NCBI RefSeq assembly: GCF_042680725.1
Contig: NZ_JBHUEK010000007.1
Location: 434,001 to 498,000 of the forward strand
Source of the DNA: Ferdinandcohnia salidurans
Lineage (GTDB): Bacteria; Bacillota; Bacilli; Bacillales; Bacillaceae_L
Direction of reading: 5' to 3'
Length of the DNA: 64,000 nt
Both the position numbers and the translations under genes were made by a program. Shown piece after piece: positions 27,298-35,608 of this stretch; position 1 is the stretch's first letter, and every line of letters starts with the position of its first letter. The notes below the pieces were generated by a model. That model was not told where the DNA came from. It worked only from the letters and a program-made list of their open reading frames with translations, and searched no databases.

Positions 27298-28410
27298 TTA
27301 GATAATATCAGCTTTTTTAATGACAGTTGGAGAAAGCTCTCCAACGATTACTTTTTCCGATGTGATGTTTACTTGTTTATCTGTAATGACATTTTCAAGG
27401 TAGGTACCTTCGTCAATGACACTTTTCTGCATGATAATACTATTTTTAACAGTAGCCCCTTTGCGTATTTTGACCCCTCGGAAAATAATACTATTCTCAA
27501 CTGTACCCTCAATATCACTGCCGTTTGCAATTAACGAATTGCTGACATTAGAAGTTGTCGAGTATTTGACAGGTGGCTCATGCTTTGTCTTTGTATAAAT
27601 CTCCCAGTTATCGAAAAAGAATTCCTTTGTCACTTGTGGGTTTAAGAAATCCATATTCGTTTTATAATAGCTTGAAATTGAATGAATAAATGGCATATAA
27701 CCTTTAAAATGATAGCTGTTTACTTTAAGACGTTGTAAATTCGCTTTAACCACATCTCGGATAAAATCATATTCCCCATTTTCATAGCACTTCGTAATAA
27801 GTTCAATTAACAATTTCTTTGAAAAAACAAAGGTTTCGGTACAAACAGGATCTCCCTGTTTTGGAGTTGTATAGAGTTCTAGGTTTTTCACTTTGTCATC
27901 AGCATCTAGAATGCATTTATGATAGATTGGTTTATCGACAGGCTCTCCATCATAATCCTTATAAACGACTGTAATGTCTGCACCACTTTCTCTATGGCTT
28001 TTGATGACATCATTAAAATTAATTTTATAAACATGATGACCAGGAGATAAAATCACTGTATCCTCATGGGATCTCTTAAAAAATTCAAGGTGATCATAAA
28101 ATTGCTGGACATCACCAACTATACTTTTGTCCGGGTGGATTGGAGGTAAAATAAACAATCCCCCATTTCGTCGGTCGAGGTCCCATTCTTTCCCATTACC
28201 GAGATGATCCATGATTGAACGATATTTGTCCTTAGTGAATACGCCAACCTTTTTAATTTGAGCGTTAATAAAATTGGACATTGTAAAATCGATTAATCGA
28301 TATCTTCCACCAAATGGTACTGCTGCCAAACAACGATGTTGTGTTAATTCTTTTAAATATTGTTTATCATTTACTAAGTTTATTACGCCAATTACTCGTT
28401 CCAATCCCAA
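27298..28410 (-). CDS. glgD: Glucose-1-phosphate adenylyltransferase, regulatory-type subunit
   Basis: A 370-residue homologue of GlgC that, in Bacillus, works with GlgC to make ADP-glucose. The N-terminal loop lacks the catalytic GGxGxRL motif (it reads GVINLVNDKQYLKEL), while CLAAVPFGGRYRLIDF is retained. A left-handed beta-helix with hexapeptide repeats (VENSIIFRGVKIRKGATVKNSIIM) forms the C-terminus. The first TTG at 28410 lies very close to GAGGAG; TTG at 28404 has better spacing. It follows glgC by 18 nt. Confidence 0.9.
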   Translation of the reverse strand: MGLERVIGVINLVNDKQYLKELTQHRCLAAVPFGGRYRLIDFTMSNFINAQIKKVGVFTKDKYRSIMDHLGNGKEWDLDRRNGGLFILPPIHPDKSIVGDVQQFYDHLEFFKRSHEDTVILSPGHHVYKINFNDVIKSHRESGADITVVYKDYDGEPVDKPIYHKCILDADDKVKNLELYTTPKQGDPVCTETFVFSKKLLIELITKCYENGEYDFIRDVVKANLQRLKVNSYHFKGYMPFIHSISSYYKTNMDFLNPQVTKEFFFDNWEIYTKTKHEPPVKYSTTSNVSNSLIANGSDIEGTVENSIIFRGVKIRKGATVKNSIIMQKSVIDEGTYLENVITDKQVNITSEKVIVGELSPTVIKKADII

Positions 28411-28428
28411 TCGCTCCTCATGTGATAT

Positions 28429-29583
28429 TTAATTACTAACGGTTAATGGTCTTACAGTATTTTCATCTCCAATTAATGTAATGGCAGCGTCCGGGGCATC
28501 AGACCCAATATGAGCTCCATCAGGAATACATAGATCACTTGCAATTATTGCTTTGTGAATCGTCACATTTTTGCCAATTTGAACATTCGGCATGATCACA
28601 GAGTCTTTAATAACTGAATTCTCTCCAACCTGTACGTTGTAGGAAAGCACCGAGTGGTCAATCGTTCCTTGGACGATACATCCCTCATTGATCAAAGATT
28701 GAGAAATGTCTGCGGCTGCTGATATATATTGAGGAGGATGAGTCGCAATCCCCGTAAAGAATGGCCAGCTTGGATCATGTAGATCAAAGCCCGGAGCATC
28801 ATCTAACAAGTCCATATGTGCTTCCCAAAGGCTTTCGATTGTCCCAACATCCTTCCAGTAGCTATCAAACTGGTAGGCATATAACTGATTGTTGTCAGCA
28901 AGTAACTTAGGGATAATGTCCTTCCCAAAATCATTAGAAGAATGAATATTTCCTTCATCTTCTTTTAAATACTGTTTTAAAAGTTTCCATTTGAATAAGT
29001 AAATTCCCATTGAAGCAAGATTGCTCTTTGGATTGGCTGGTTTTTCATCAAATTCAACAATTTTCTTTTCATCGTTTGTATTCATAATTCCAAAACGACT
29101 CGCTTCTGCCCATGGGACTTCAATAACCGCAATTGTAGCAGCAGCATCTTTTTTAAGGTGAAAGCGAAGCATCTTACTATAGTCCATCTTGTAAATATGA
29201 TCGCCAGATAAAATGAGTACATATTCTGGATCGTATTGCTCGATATAATGGATATTTTGGTAGACTGCGTTAGCAGTTCCTTTGTACCAATCTCCGCCGT
29301 GTTTTCCAAGGTATGGCGGAAGGACGGTTACTCCCCCATTGTTCCGGTCTAAATCCCAAGGACGTCCATTACTTACATAATTATTGAGTACATGTGGACG
29401 GTATTGGGTAATGACACCAACTGTATCAATACCTGAATGAGTACAATTACTTAAAGGAAAATCAATAATTCGGTATTTCCCACCAAACGGAACAGCGGGT
29501 TTGGCAAGAGTCGTTGTTAATTCCCCCAATCTTGACCCTTGACCACCTGCTAATACAACTGCAATCCACTTCTTTGACCTCAT
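28429..29583 (-). CDS. glgC: Glucose-1-phosphate adenylyltransferase, catalytic subunit
   Basis: A 384-residue enzyme that makes ADP-glucose from ATP and glucose 1-phosphate, the committed step of glycogen synthesis. The N-terminal VLAGGQGSRLGELT binds the nucleotide, PAVPFGGKYRIIDF follows, ILSGDHIYKMDY contains the catalytic Asp, and VEFDEKP binds the sugar phosphate. A beta-helix with hexapeptide repeats forms the end. The ATG overlaps the glgB stop by 4 nt (ATGA), so the genes are translationally coupled. Confidence 0.94.
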   Translation of the reverse strand: MRSKKWIAVVLAGGQGSRLGELTTTLAKPAVPFGGKYRIIDFPLSNCTHSGIDTVGVITQYRPHVLNNYVSNGRPWDLDRNNGGVTVLPPYLGKHGGDWYKGTANAVYQNIHYIEQYDPEYVLILSGDHIYKMDYSKMLRFHLKKDAAATIAVIEVPWAEASRFGIMNTNDEKKIVEFDEKPANPKSNLASMGIYLFKWKLLKQYLKEDEGNIHSSNDFGKDIIPKLLADNNQLYAYQFDSYWKDVGTIESLWEAHMDLLDDAPGFDLHDPSWPFFTGIATHPPQYISAAADISQSLINEGCIVQGTIDHSVLSYNVQVGENSVIKDSVIMPNVQIGKNVTIHKAIIASDLCIPDGAHIGSDAPDAAITLIGDENTVRPLTVSN

Positions 29584-31523
29584 TTTTTGACGACACCTCT
29601 TTTTCTCTTTTTTGTCTCTTTTCTAAAGATACTAATTGCTAAAGGTGGAACTTTAATTGTCATGCTGTATGGTTGATTATGAGCTGGCGTCTTATCAACT
29701 GATAAAGTTTCTGCATTAATCTGACCAGAGCCTCCAAATTCCACTGAATCACTATTAAATAATTCTATATAACTCCCAGTTGATGGGACGCCAATACGAT
29801 AATTTTCATAGACCTCTGTAGAAAAGTTGCAAATGATGATTGAATAATCACCCTTGCGCTTCCCCTGTCTCATGAAGGTAATCACAGATTGGTCGTTATT
29901 ATCTGGGTCAATCCATTCAAACCCTTCTTGATCATGATCCAGTCTCCAAAGGCTAGAATTCATGCGATAAAAATGTTGAAGCTCTTTAAAATAGGTCTGA
30001 AGCTTAGTATGAGAATCATAGTTTAGAAGCATCCAATCTAGTTCCTCAAGCTCCTTCCACTCAGAGAATTGACCGAACTCTCCTCCCATAAAGAGAAGTT
30101 TCTTTCCAGGGTGGGTCATTAAGTACCCATATAATAATCGTAAATTAGCAAACTTCTGCCAGTAGTCACCTGGCATCTTATCTAAAAGGGATTTTTTTCC
30201 GTGAACAACATCGTCATGTGAAAAAGGTAAAACAAAATTTTCTGAAAACGCATAGAAGAAGGAAAAAGTTAATAAATTATGATGATAACGTCTATCAGAC
30301 GGATGCAGACGCATGTATTTAAGGACGTCATTCACCCAGCCCATATTCCATTTATAATTAAAGCCTAATCCACCCTCAGAAGTTGGTGCAGTTACAAGAG
30401 GATAATCGGTGGCTTCCTCTGCAATCATTAGCACGCCTGGATATCGTTTAAAAATGGCTTCATTGGCTTTTTTAATAAATTCAATTGCCTCCAAATTTTC
30501 TTCGCCACCAAATTGATTAAATAGCTTTTCTTGTTGCGGGTTGTCGTGGTTAAGGAAAATTAATGAAGATACGGCATCGATTCGAAAGCCATCAATATGG
30601 TACATATCCATCCAAAAAGCAAGATTAGATAATAAGAAACTATGAATCTCCATCTTTGTAAAATCAAAGCTATACGTCCCCCATAATGGTCGGTCAGCTC
30701 GTTTTGATTCAGTTGACTCATAAAGAGGAGTTCCATCAAATTTGCCTAATCCGTGCTCGTCACGGCAGAAATGTACAGGTACCCAATCGAGTATGACACC
30801 AATGCCTTTTTGATGACATTGATCCACAAAATACATAAAGTCTTCAGGACTACCATGCCTACTTGTTACCGAATAAAACCCTGTTATTTGGTAGCCCCAT
30901 GACAAATCAAATGGATGCTCCATAATGGGCATTAATTCGATGTGTGTAAACCCATGTTCCACAACATAGTCAATCACATCGTCAGCAAGTTCCCGATATG
31001 TATAAAAGCTGCCGTCTTCTTTCTTTTTCCAAGAACCCGTATGTAATTCATAAATAAGCATTGGATTATTGTACGAATCAGCTTTATCTCGATTTTTCAA
31101 CCATTTCTTATCATTCCACTCATACTGTTCAAGCTTTGTTACAACAGATGCGGTGTTCGGTCTTAGTTCAGAAGAGAATGCAAAAGGATCGGATTTTAAC
31201 TTCTTTTCACCATTTGCATTTGTGATTTCGTATTTATAAAGATCACCTGCTTTTAATCCCGGAATAAATCCAATCCATACCCCTGAATTCCGAATCTTTT
31301 CAAGGACATGCTTACTGCCCTCCCAGTTGTTGAAATCCCCAACAACTGAAACGGATTTTGCATGAGGGGCCCATACTGAAAAGCGTACTCCATCTTCTCC
31401 TTTATAGGACATGACGTGTGCGCCAAGCATGTTATAGGCTTCTAATAAAGTTCCTTCGTGAAATAAGTACAGATCGAAGTCACTTGGAAAAAGTTCAACC
31501 TCTTTTTCAGCGATTGATTTCAC
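29580..31523 (-). CDS. glgB: 1,4-alpha-glucan branching enzyme
   Basis: A 647-residue GH13 enzyme introducing alpha-1,6 branches. A CBM48 domain (VRFSVWAPHAKSVSVVGDFNNW) precedes the barrel. Catalytic motifs are DWVPVHFCRDEHG, DGFRIDAVSS (nucleophile Asp), MIAEEATDYP (acid/base Glu) and LPFSHDDVVHGKKSL. The start is GTG with AAAAGGAGG upstream. It is the first gene of glgBCDA. The upstream 460 bp hold a CcpA-like site and, on the minus strand, a CATACAAAT box close to the sigma-E -10 consensus. Sigma-E use is known for the B. subtilis operon; here it is only suggested. Confidence 0.94.
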   Translation of the reverse strand: MKSIAEKEVELFPSDFDLYLFHEGTLLEAYNMLGAHVMSYKGEDGVRFSVWAPHAKSVSVVGDFNNWEGSKHVLEKIRNSGVWIGFIPGLKAGDLYKYEITNANGEKKLKSDPFAFSSELRPNTASVVTKLEQYEWNDKKWLKNRDKADSYNNPMLIYELHTGSWKKKEDGSFYTYRELADDVIDYVVEHGFTHIELMPIMEHPFDLSWGYQITGFYSVTSRHGSPEDFMYFVDQCHQKGIGVILDWVPVHFCRDEHGLGKFDGTPLYESTESKRADRPLWGTYSFDFTKMEIHSFLLSNLAFWMDMYHIDGFRIDAVSSLIFLNHDNPQQEKLFNQFGGEENLEAIEFIKKANEAIFKRYPGVLMIAEEATDYPLVTAPTSEGGLGFNYKWNMGWVNDVLKYMRLHPSDRRYHHNLLTFSFFYAFSENFVLPFSHDDVVHGKKSLLDKMPGDYWQKFANLRLLYGYLMTHPGKKLLFMGGEFGQFSEWKELEELDWMLLNYDSHTKLQTYFKELQHFYRMNSSLWRLDHDQEGFEWIDPDNNDQSVITFMRQGKRKGDYSIIICNFSTEVYENYRIGVPSTGSYIELFNSDSVEFGGSGQINAETLSVDKTPAHNQPYSMTIKVPPLAISIFRKETKKRKRGVVKK

Positions 31524-31984
31524 TATTGATATCCTCCTTTTGATATATGTATAGAGAACGCGTGTAATACCAAAAACTTATGTCATTTGTATGAAAATAA
31601 ACAAAAAACAATAAAACCATAGTATAAAACTGAATAAACACAATTTTGGTATTATTTTTTCACTTTATTATATTAATTCGTTTCAAGGTTGAAATATTCC
31701 TTTAGCGAATAATGTTTTTTATTGTCGGATTAAGTAGAATTGAAAGAAAAATATTATTTTCGTGGAGATAAAAAATCAACGAGATACTGAAACCGTTTAC
31801 AATAAGCGTTGGTTTTTTCATAAATTTTTACATTTTTAAGTAAAATTTTGATATTGCAAAATAATGTAAACGTATATGTGGATACCAGAGGTTTTGTTAT
31901 TCTGAAATAGTGTTTAATTGTAGTTCAAACGGGGTAGTCAAATATATCTACAAATAAAATTAAAAAAAGCTGCAAACGCAGCTT
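31524..31984. other. Gene-free leader of the glg operon
   Basis: A 461-bp AT-rich stretch between glgB and the GH15-like gene, both on the minus strand. It holds the GH15 gene terminator at its right end, a cre-like site at 31788-31801, a weaker similar sequence at 31865-31878, and the glgB promoter region with a CATACAAAT box near 31590. No ORF or structured RNA was recognised. Confidence 0.55.
31788..31801 (-). promoter_or_regulatory. cre-like CcpA operator candidate
   Basis: TGAAACCGTTTACA matches the catabolite-responsive element consensus TGNAARCGNWWWCA at all but one position (C in place of R). It lies about 265 bp upstream of glgB. Regulation by CcpA is an inference. Confidence 0.4.
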
Positions 31985-31988
31985 TTAA
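31964..31988 (-). terminator. Terminator of GH15-like gene
   Basis: Stem AAAGCTGC / GCAGCTTT around AAAC, followed on the minus strand by U7. It overlaps the last codons of the GH15-like gene. Confidence 0.85.
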
Positions 31989-32998
31989 GAAATCATTTGT
32001 TGAGACATATCTTCTATTTTTGTGAGGAAAATATAGGACATCGCAACTGACCATGCTAATGGAGTGTTTCCATTCGGTCTATTCGTTCCTCCAACATAGA
32101 GTTCAGGAACCTCCCAATTATCAGGAACAACTCTCTTTGTTTTAGCTATATATTCACTTGCTTTATGGAATTGCCCTAATTCAAGATAGCAAAGTCCCAA
32201 CCATGGGAATCCAAAGCACCATTCAGCTTCTTTGCCTTCATTATAATACTGATCGTTTTCGTATCGAATGACACCATACGTACGCTCTAATTTTGAGGAA
32301 ACGGTTTCAACAATCTTAATGGCAGTATCACGGTCAACCACACGATATGGGAATACAAGGCTAAGCAATGCTAAATCGGTATCTTTTGTTTCACTTTCAC
32401 GAGGTAATAAATTTCGGAGAGCTTCCTCGCCTTTTTTAATAAGATCTTCATTTACGTTAACAAGTATTTTGACGGCGTTAAGTCCAGCTACACAGGCTCC
32501 TAAACTTGAAGCATGGACTTCCATGTTTTCTTCCCACATGCCATTATCCTTTGCTTGCCAATATTGCAAGCATTCTAGATAATCAACAAGCTTTTGTATA
32601 ATCTCTATATCCTTCTTATCTCGGATTACTTTTTGTCCTAGACGGTATCCTTCTCCAACACCCCATAGGAAGGCTCCAATCGCATCATTCTGGGCATGCC
32701 CCCATTCGACTGGCATTTCTTTTAAGTCAGTTGAGTAGCGTGAATGGATATATTCAAACAAATAAATCGGTTTCTTTTTCCGATGGATATCAATTTTCCA
32801 CTCGTAGCTCTTGAACATATCTAATAAAGCATGATAGGCTTTTGCATATCTTTCTGATGGTTCATTGATAAACGGAAGAACTGTATATACTATGTCTCGA
32901 ATCCACACATAGCTGTAATCATTGGATAGGCTTGCTGTATAAGCACCATTTGATAATCGCATACGGTCAAGAACCTGAATTGCTTTATTGGTATACAT
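31985..32998 (-). CDS. GH15-like glycosidase (glucoamylase/phosphorylase-kinase-like fold)
   Basis: A 337-residue alpha/alpha-barrel protein. YVWIRDIVYT near the N-terminus matches the WxRD substrate-binding segment of GH15 glucoamylases, and EWGHAQNDAIGAFLWG matches the QxDAxG region. A C-terminal NGNTPLAWSVAMSYI is also typical. It is shorter than usual GH15 proteins (about 600 residues) because it lacks the N-terminal beta-sandwich. No signal peptide is present, so it is cytosolic. Its position directly upstream of glgBCDA suggests it trims glycogen or related glucans, especially as glgP is absent. Confidence 0.7.
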   Translation of the reverse strand: MYTNKAIQVLDRMRLSNGAYTASLSNDYSYVWIRDIVYTVLPFINEPSERYAKAYHALLDMFKSYEWKIDIHRKKKPIYLFEYIHSRYSTDLKEMPVEWGHAQNDAIGAFLWGVGEGYRLGQKVIRDKKDIEIIQKLVDYLECLQYWQAKDNGMWEENMEVHASSLGACVAGLNAVKILVNVNEDLIKKGEEALRNLLPRESETKDTDLALLSLVFPYRVVDRDTAIKIVETVSSKLERTYGVIRYENDQYYNEGKEAEWCFGFPWLGLCYLELGQFHKASEYIAKTKRVVPDNWEVPELYVGGTNRPNGNTPLAWSVAMSYIFLTKIEDMSQQMIS

Positions 32999-33243
32999 TT
33001 CGTATCACCCCATTAGCTTATTTAATATACATTCATTCTTGACATAAATCATATTTATAAAACTCATCAAAGTCATTTTAGGGTCTAAAAAATAAATTAA
33101 TACTTAATATTAATTTATACTTTATAATATGTAAGCACAACCAAAATGATAACAATTGTCTACTTTTTGTGTGAAACGCCTACATTTTAGTGCATGTCAT
33201 TCCCGATTTTTCTTGTTTCACAGTAAATGTTTCACGAAATAGC

Positions 33244-33279
33244 AAAAGACCAAATCAAATTTAGGTGACTTGGTCTTTT
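33244..33279 (-). terminator. Terminator after MltG-like gene
   Basis: Stem AAAAGACCAA / TTGGTCTTTT with a 16-nt loop, 14 bp past the stop codon. Confidence 0.7.
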
Positions 33280-33292
33280 CATGGTGGTCTAT

Positions 33293-33790
33293 TTATTTGT
33301 TAAAAATTGTTGCGATAATCTCATCCGTTGTCATATTGCTGTTTATTTCGTGTGAGCCAAGCTTTAGGTATTTTGCAACTCCTTTTTTCTCAACAAGATT
33401 TGCAAAATCCCAGGCATCTCCGCTTATGATTTTAGCTGAAATTAGTGCTTTTCCAACCTCATAGCTAGTCATACCTTCGGAAACAGTGATCACTGTTTTA
33501 TGGACAACCGGCTCAGCGGGCTCTTCTTTCACTTCTTCTTTGACTTCTTCTTTTGGTTGTTCCTCGACTTTTTCTGTGTTTTTCGCTCCAGCAATGGCAT
33601 TGTTCCATTCATCTTCTGTATGAATAACGTAGCCTTCTGCAGCAAGTTGGCTTTTTAGCTCTTCGACAGTTGGTTTTTCCTTAGAGCTTGAACTAGTTGC
33701 TTGTTGTGGTCCGGAAAAATATACAACGGCACAAACCGCTGAAGCAAGTAAAAGCCCAGAAGCAAAGCTAGTTAATGTTTTAGCGGTCAT
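33293..33790 (-). CDS. Membrane-anchored protein with MltG-like N-terminal domain only
   Basis: A 165-residue protein. A membrane helix at 8-27 (SFASGLLLASAVCAVVYF) is followed by a helical region and a charged repeat EEVKEEVKEEPAEP near residue 85. The C-terminal domain (VITVSEGMTSYEVGKALISAKII) resembles the LysM-like subdomain of endolytic transglycosylase MltG/YceG. The catalytic YceG domain is missing, so it is probably not an enzyme. The start overlaps the preceding gene by 11 nt. It may bind glycan or assist wall synthesis; this is a guess. Confidence 0.6.
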   Translation of the reverse strand: MTAKTLTSFASGLLLASAVCAVVYFSGPQQATSSSSKEKPTVEELKSQLAAEGYVIHTEDEWNNAIAGAKNTEKVEEQPKEEVKEEVKEEPAEPVVHKTVITVSEGMTSYEVGKALISAKIISGDAWDFANLVEKKGVAKYLKLGSHEINSNMTTDEIIATIFNK

Positions 33791-34163
33791 TTGCTGCTAT
33801 TCTCCCTTCTTTTTGTTTTGTAAAAGGAGACAGCATACCTTGTACTTCGATTTCACTTATGTTCTTTTCGTTTGCAATACTTGATACTGAATATCCTCTT
33901 TTATATAAATCGAGTACATCACGAAGTAATTCGTGTTGTTCCATATCTGTTGTATCAATTCCTGCTTGATTTTTAAGAATTTCATTATCTAATTCGAGGT
34001 TTCTTATTTGCTGCTGCAGCTTATTAATTTCCTCCATAAAACTAATTGAATATAATTCAAGCTCACGCTGTTCTACCTTTTTTGCCTTTTTCGTAAGTGC
34101 ATAAGATAAAATGAGCAACACTGCTGCTACACCGAATAATATGACTAACGCCCACTCCATCAT
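33780..34163 (-). CDS. Membrane coiled-coil protein with C-terminal HTH-like segment
   Basis: A 127-residue protein. One N-terminal membrane helix (ALVILFGVAAVLLILSYAL) is followed by a coiled coil (about 30-70, EEINKLQQQIRNLELDNEILKN). The C-terminal segment LLRDVLDLYKRGYSVSSIANEKNISEIEVQGML looks like a helix-turn-helix. This layout recalls the SwrB/YlxL (DUF6115) type, but I could not confirm it. It overlaps the MltG-like gene and is likely co-translated. No function is assigned. Confidence 0.55.
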   Translation of the reverse strand: MMEWALVILFGVAAVLLILSYALTKKAKKVEQRELELYSISFMEEINKLQQQIRNLELDNEILKNQAGIDTTDMEQHELLRDVLDLYKRGYSVSSIANEKNISEIEVQGMLSPFTKQKEGRIAANDR

Positions 34164-34383
34164 TGGACATCATCCTTTCAAAGCTTTTTGTCTTACAACA
34201 GTCAATTATACAATGAAATAAGACAAATTTCGATTAGTTTCGATAAAATCCTTCCATAGTCAGTGGGAATGGAAGATTTTAACGAGGGAGAAGGAAGGTT
34301 TCCCGCCTTTGGACCTATGTACAATGGGGAATTGGAAATTGTTTGATTAAATATTTAACCATTAATTACTAGCTGCTAAAACA

Positions 34384-34412
34384 AATAGATGCCCCGTTCT
34401 ATCGAACGAGGC
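34384..34412 (-). terminator. Terminator after dioxygenase gene
   Basis: Stem GATGCCTCGTT / AACGGGGCATC with a 6-nt loop just beyond the stop. The following U-run on the minus strand is weak. Confidence 0.65.
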
Positions 34413-34428
34413 ATCCTGTATGCTGGAG

Positions 34429-35406
34429 TTATTCTTTTACAAATTCTTTTGTACTTCTTACGGTATCAATAGGTCGGACATAGCTCTCAATAGCTTCACG
34501 CTTTGACTCGAGAAATGGAGGTAATGATAGCTTTTCTCCGAGTGTTTCATATGGTTCATCCCCCATAAACCCTGGGCCATCTGTCGCAAACTCAAATAGT
34601 ATTCCAGGAGCTACTCTAGAATAAAGAGAGCCGAAGAAGAAGCGATCAACAAAGCCTGAAGTTTGGAATCCGAAGCCGCGAAGATGTTTGTCCCATGCTT
34701 CAAGTACTGACTTATCCTCAACACGAAAAGCAGCATGGTGGACTGTTCCAAAACCTTGTTGTCCTGCTGGAAGAATTGTGTTATGTTCAACAACAACTTG
34801 TGCCCCATTTCCACCTTCCCCTACCTCAAATAAGTGAAACGAGCCTTCTTGAGCAATTTCTTTAAATTGTAATACTTTTTCAAGCATTTCCTTAAAGAAA
34901 TCAAAATGTGCAGTTCTTACAAATAACGGTCCCAAACCAGTGATTGCATATTCTAAAGGAATAGGTCCTTTTTGCCATGGAGTTCCTGCAGGTACACCTT
35001 TATTGTTTTCATCCGAAACCAATTGATATTGTTGATCATCAAAGTCAACAAAGGATATGGTTTTCACTCCGAATTGCTCTTTTACACCGAAATGTTTAAT
35101 ATTTAAACGATTAAAACGTTTTTCCCAATAGTCAATCGCAGCGTCTGTTGGAACACGGAAAGAAGTTTTTGAGATTTCATTTGTTCCATGAACCCCTTTT
35201 GGAATCCCTGGAAAATCGAAAAAGGTCATATCTGTTCCTGGGCTGCCTGTATCGTCTGCAAAAAATAAGTGATATGTCTGTATATCATCTTGGTTTACTG
35301 TTTTTTTGACTAATCTCATTCCTAATACATAAGTGAAGAATTCATAGTTTTTCTCCGCACTACTTGTAATTGCAGTGACGTGGTGTATTCCTTTTAAAGT
35401 GTCCAT
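34429..35406 (-). CDS. Ring-cleaving dioxygenase, VOC superfamily (MhqA/MhqO-like)
   Basis: A protein of about 325 residues with two vicinal-oxygen-chelate modules. The first begins MDTLKGIHHVTAITSS (His metal ligand in GIHHVT) and continues DDTGSPGTDMTFFDF. The second begins near residue 150, with GTVHHAAFRVED carrying another His and LFEFATDGPGF the Glu. In B. subtilis such proteins (MhqA, MhqE, MhqO) are induced by quinones and detoxify hydroquinones. The start at 35406 has TGGGGG upstream. It is monocistronic. The substrate is inferred from the family only. Confidence 0.82.
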   Translation of the reverse strand: MDTLKGIHHVTAITSSAEKNYEFFTYVLGMRLVKKTVNQDDIQTYHLFFADDTGSPGTDMTFFDFPGIPKGVHGTNEISKTSFRVPTDAAIDYWEKRFNRLNIKHFGVKEQFGVKTISFVDFDDQQYQLVSDENNKGVPAGTPWQKGPIPLEYAITGLGPLFVRTAHFDFFKEMLEKVLQFKEIAQEGSFHLFEVGEGGNGAQVVVEHNTILPAGQQGFGTVHHAAFRVEDKSVLEAWDKHLRGFGFQTSGFVDRFFFGSLYSRVAPGILFEFATDGPGFMGDEPYETLGEKLSLPPFLESKREAIESYVRPIDTVRSTKEFVKE

Positions 35407-35572
35407 TCTATATGCCCCCATTAGTCTGTCTTGATACTAGTTTCTCCAATGAGTAGTAAACTAATATAATGAAAATAATCTCTTAAGTTAAAATATCTTA
35501 AATTCAAGATAATTATATAACGTAATTTAATATGTGTCAATAAAAGCATTGCCAATTCCTTTGTAAGACAGA

Positions 35573-35600
35573 AAAGTCCCCACCATTTTGTGGGGACTTT
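35573..35600 (-). terminator. Terminator after larC
   Basis: Perfect 11-bp stem AAAGTCCCCAC / GTGGGGACTTT located 9 bp after the larC stop. It leaves no room for a larC2 extension. Confidence 0.85.
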
Positions 35601-35608
35601 ATGTCACA

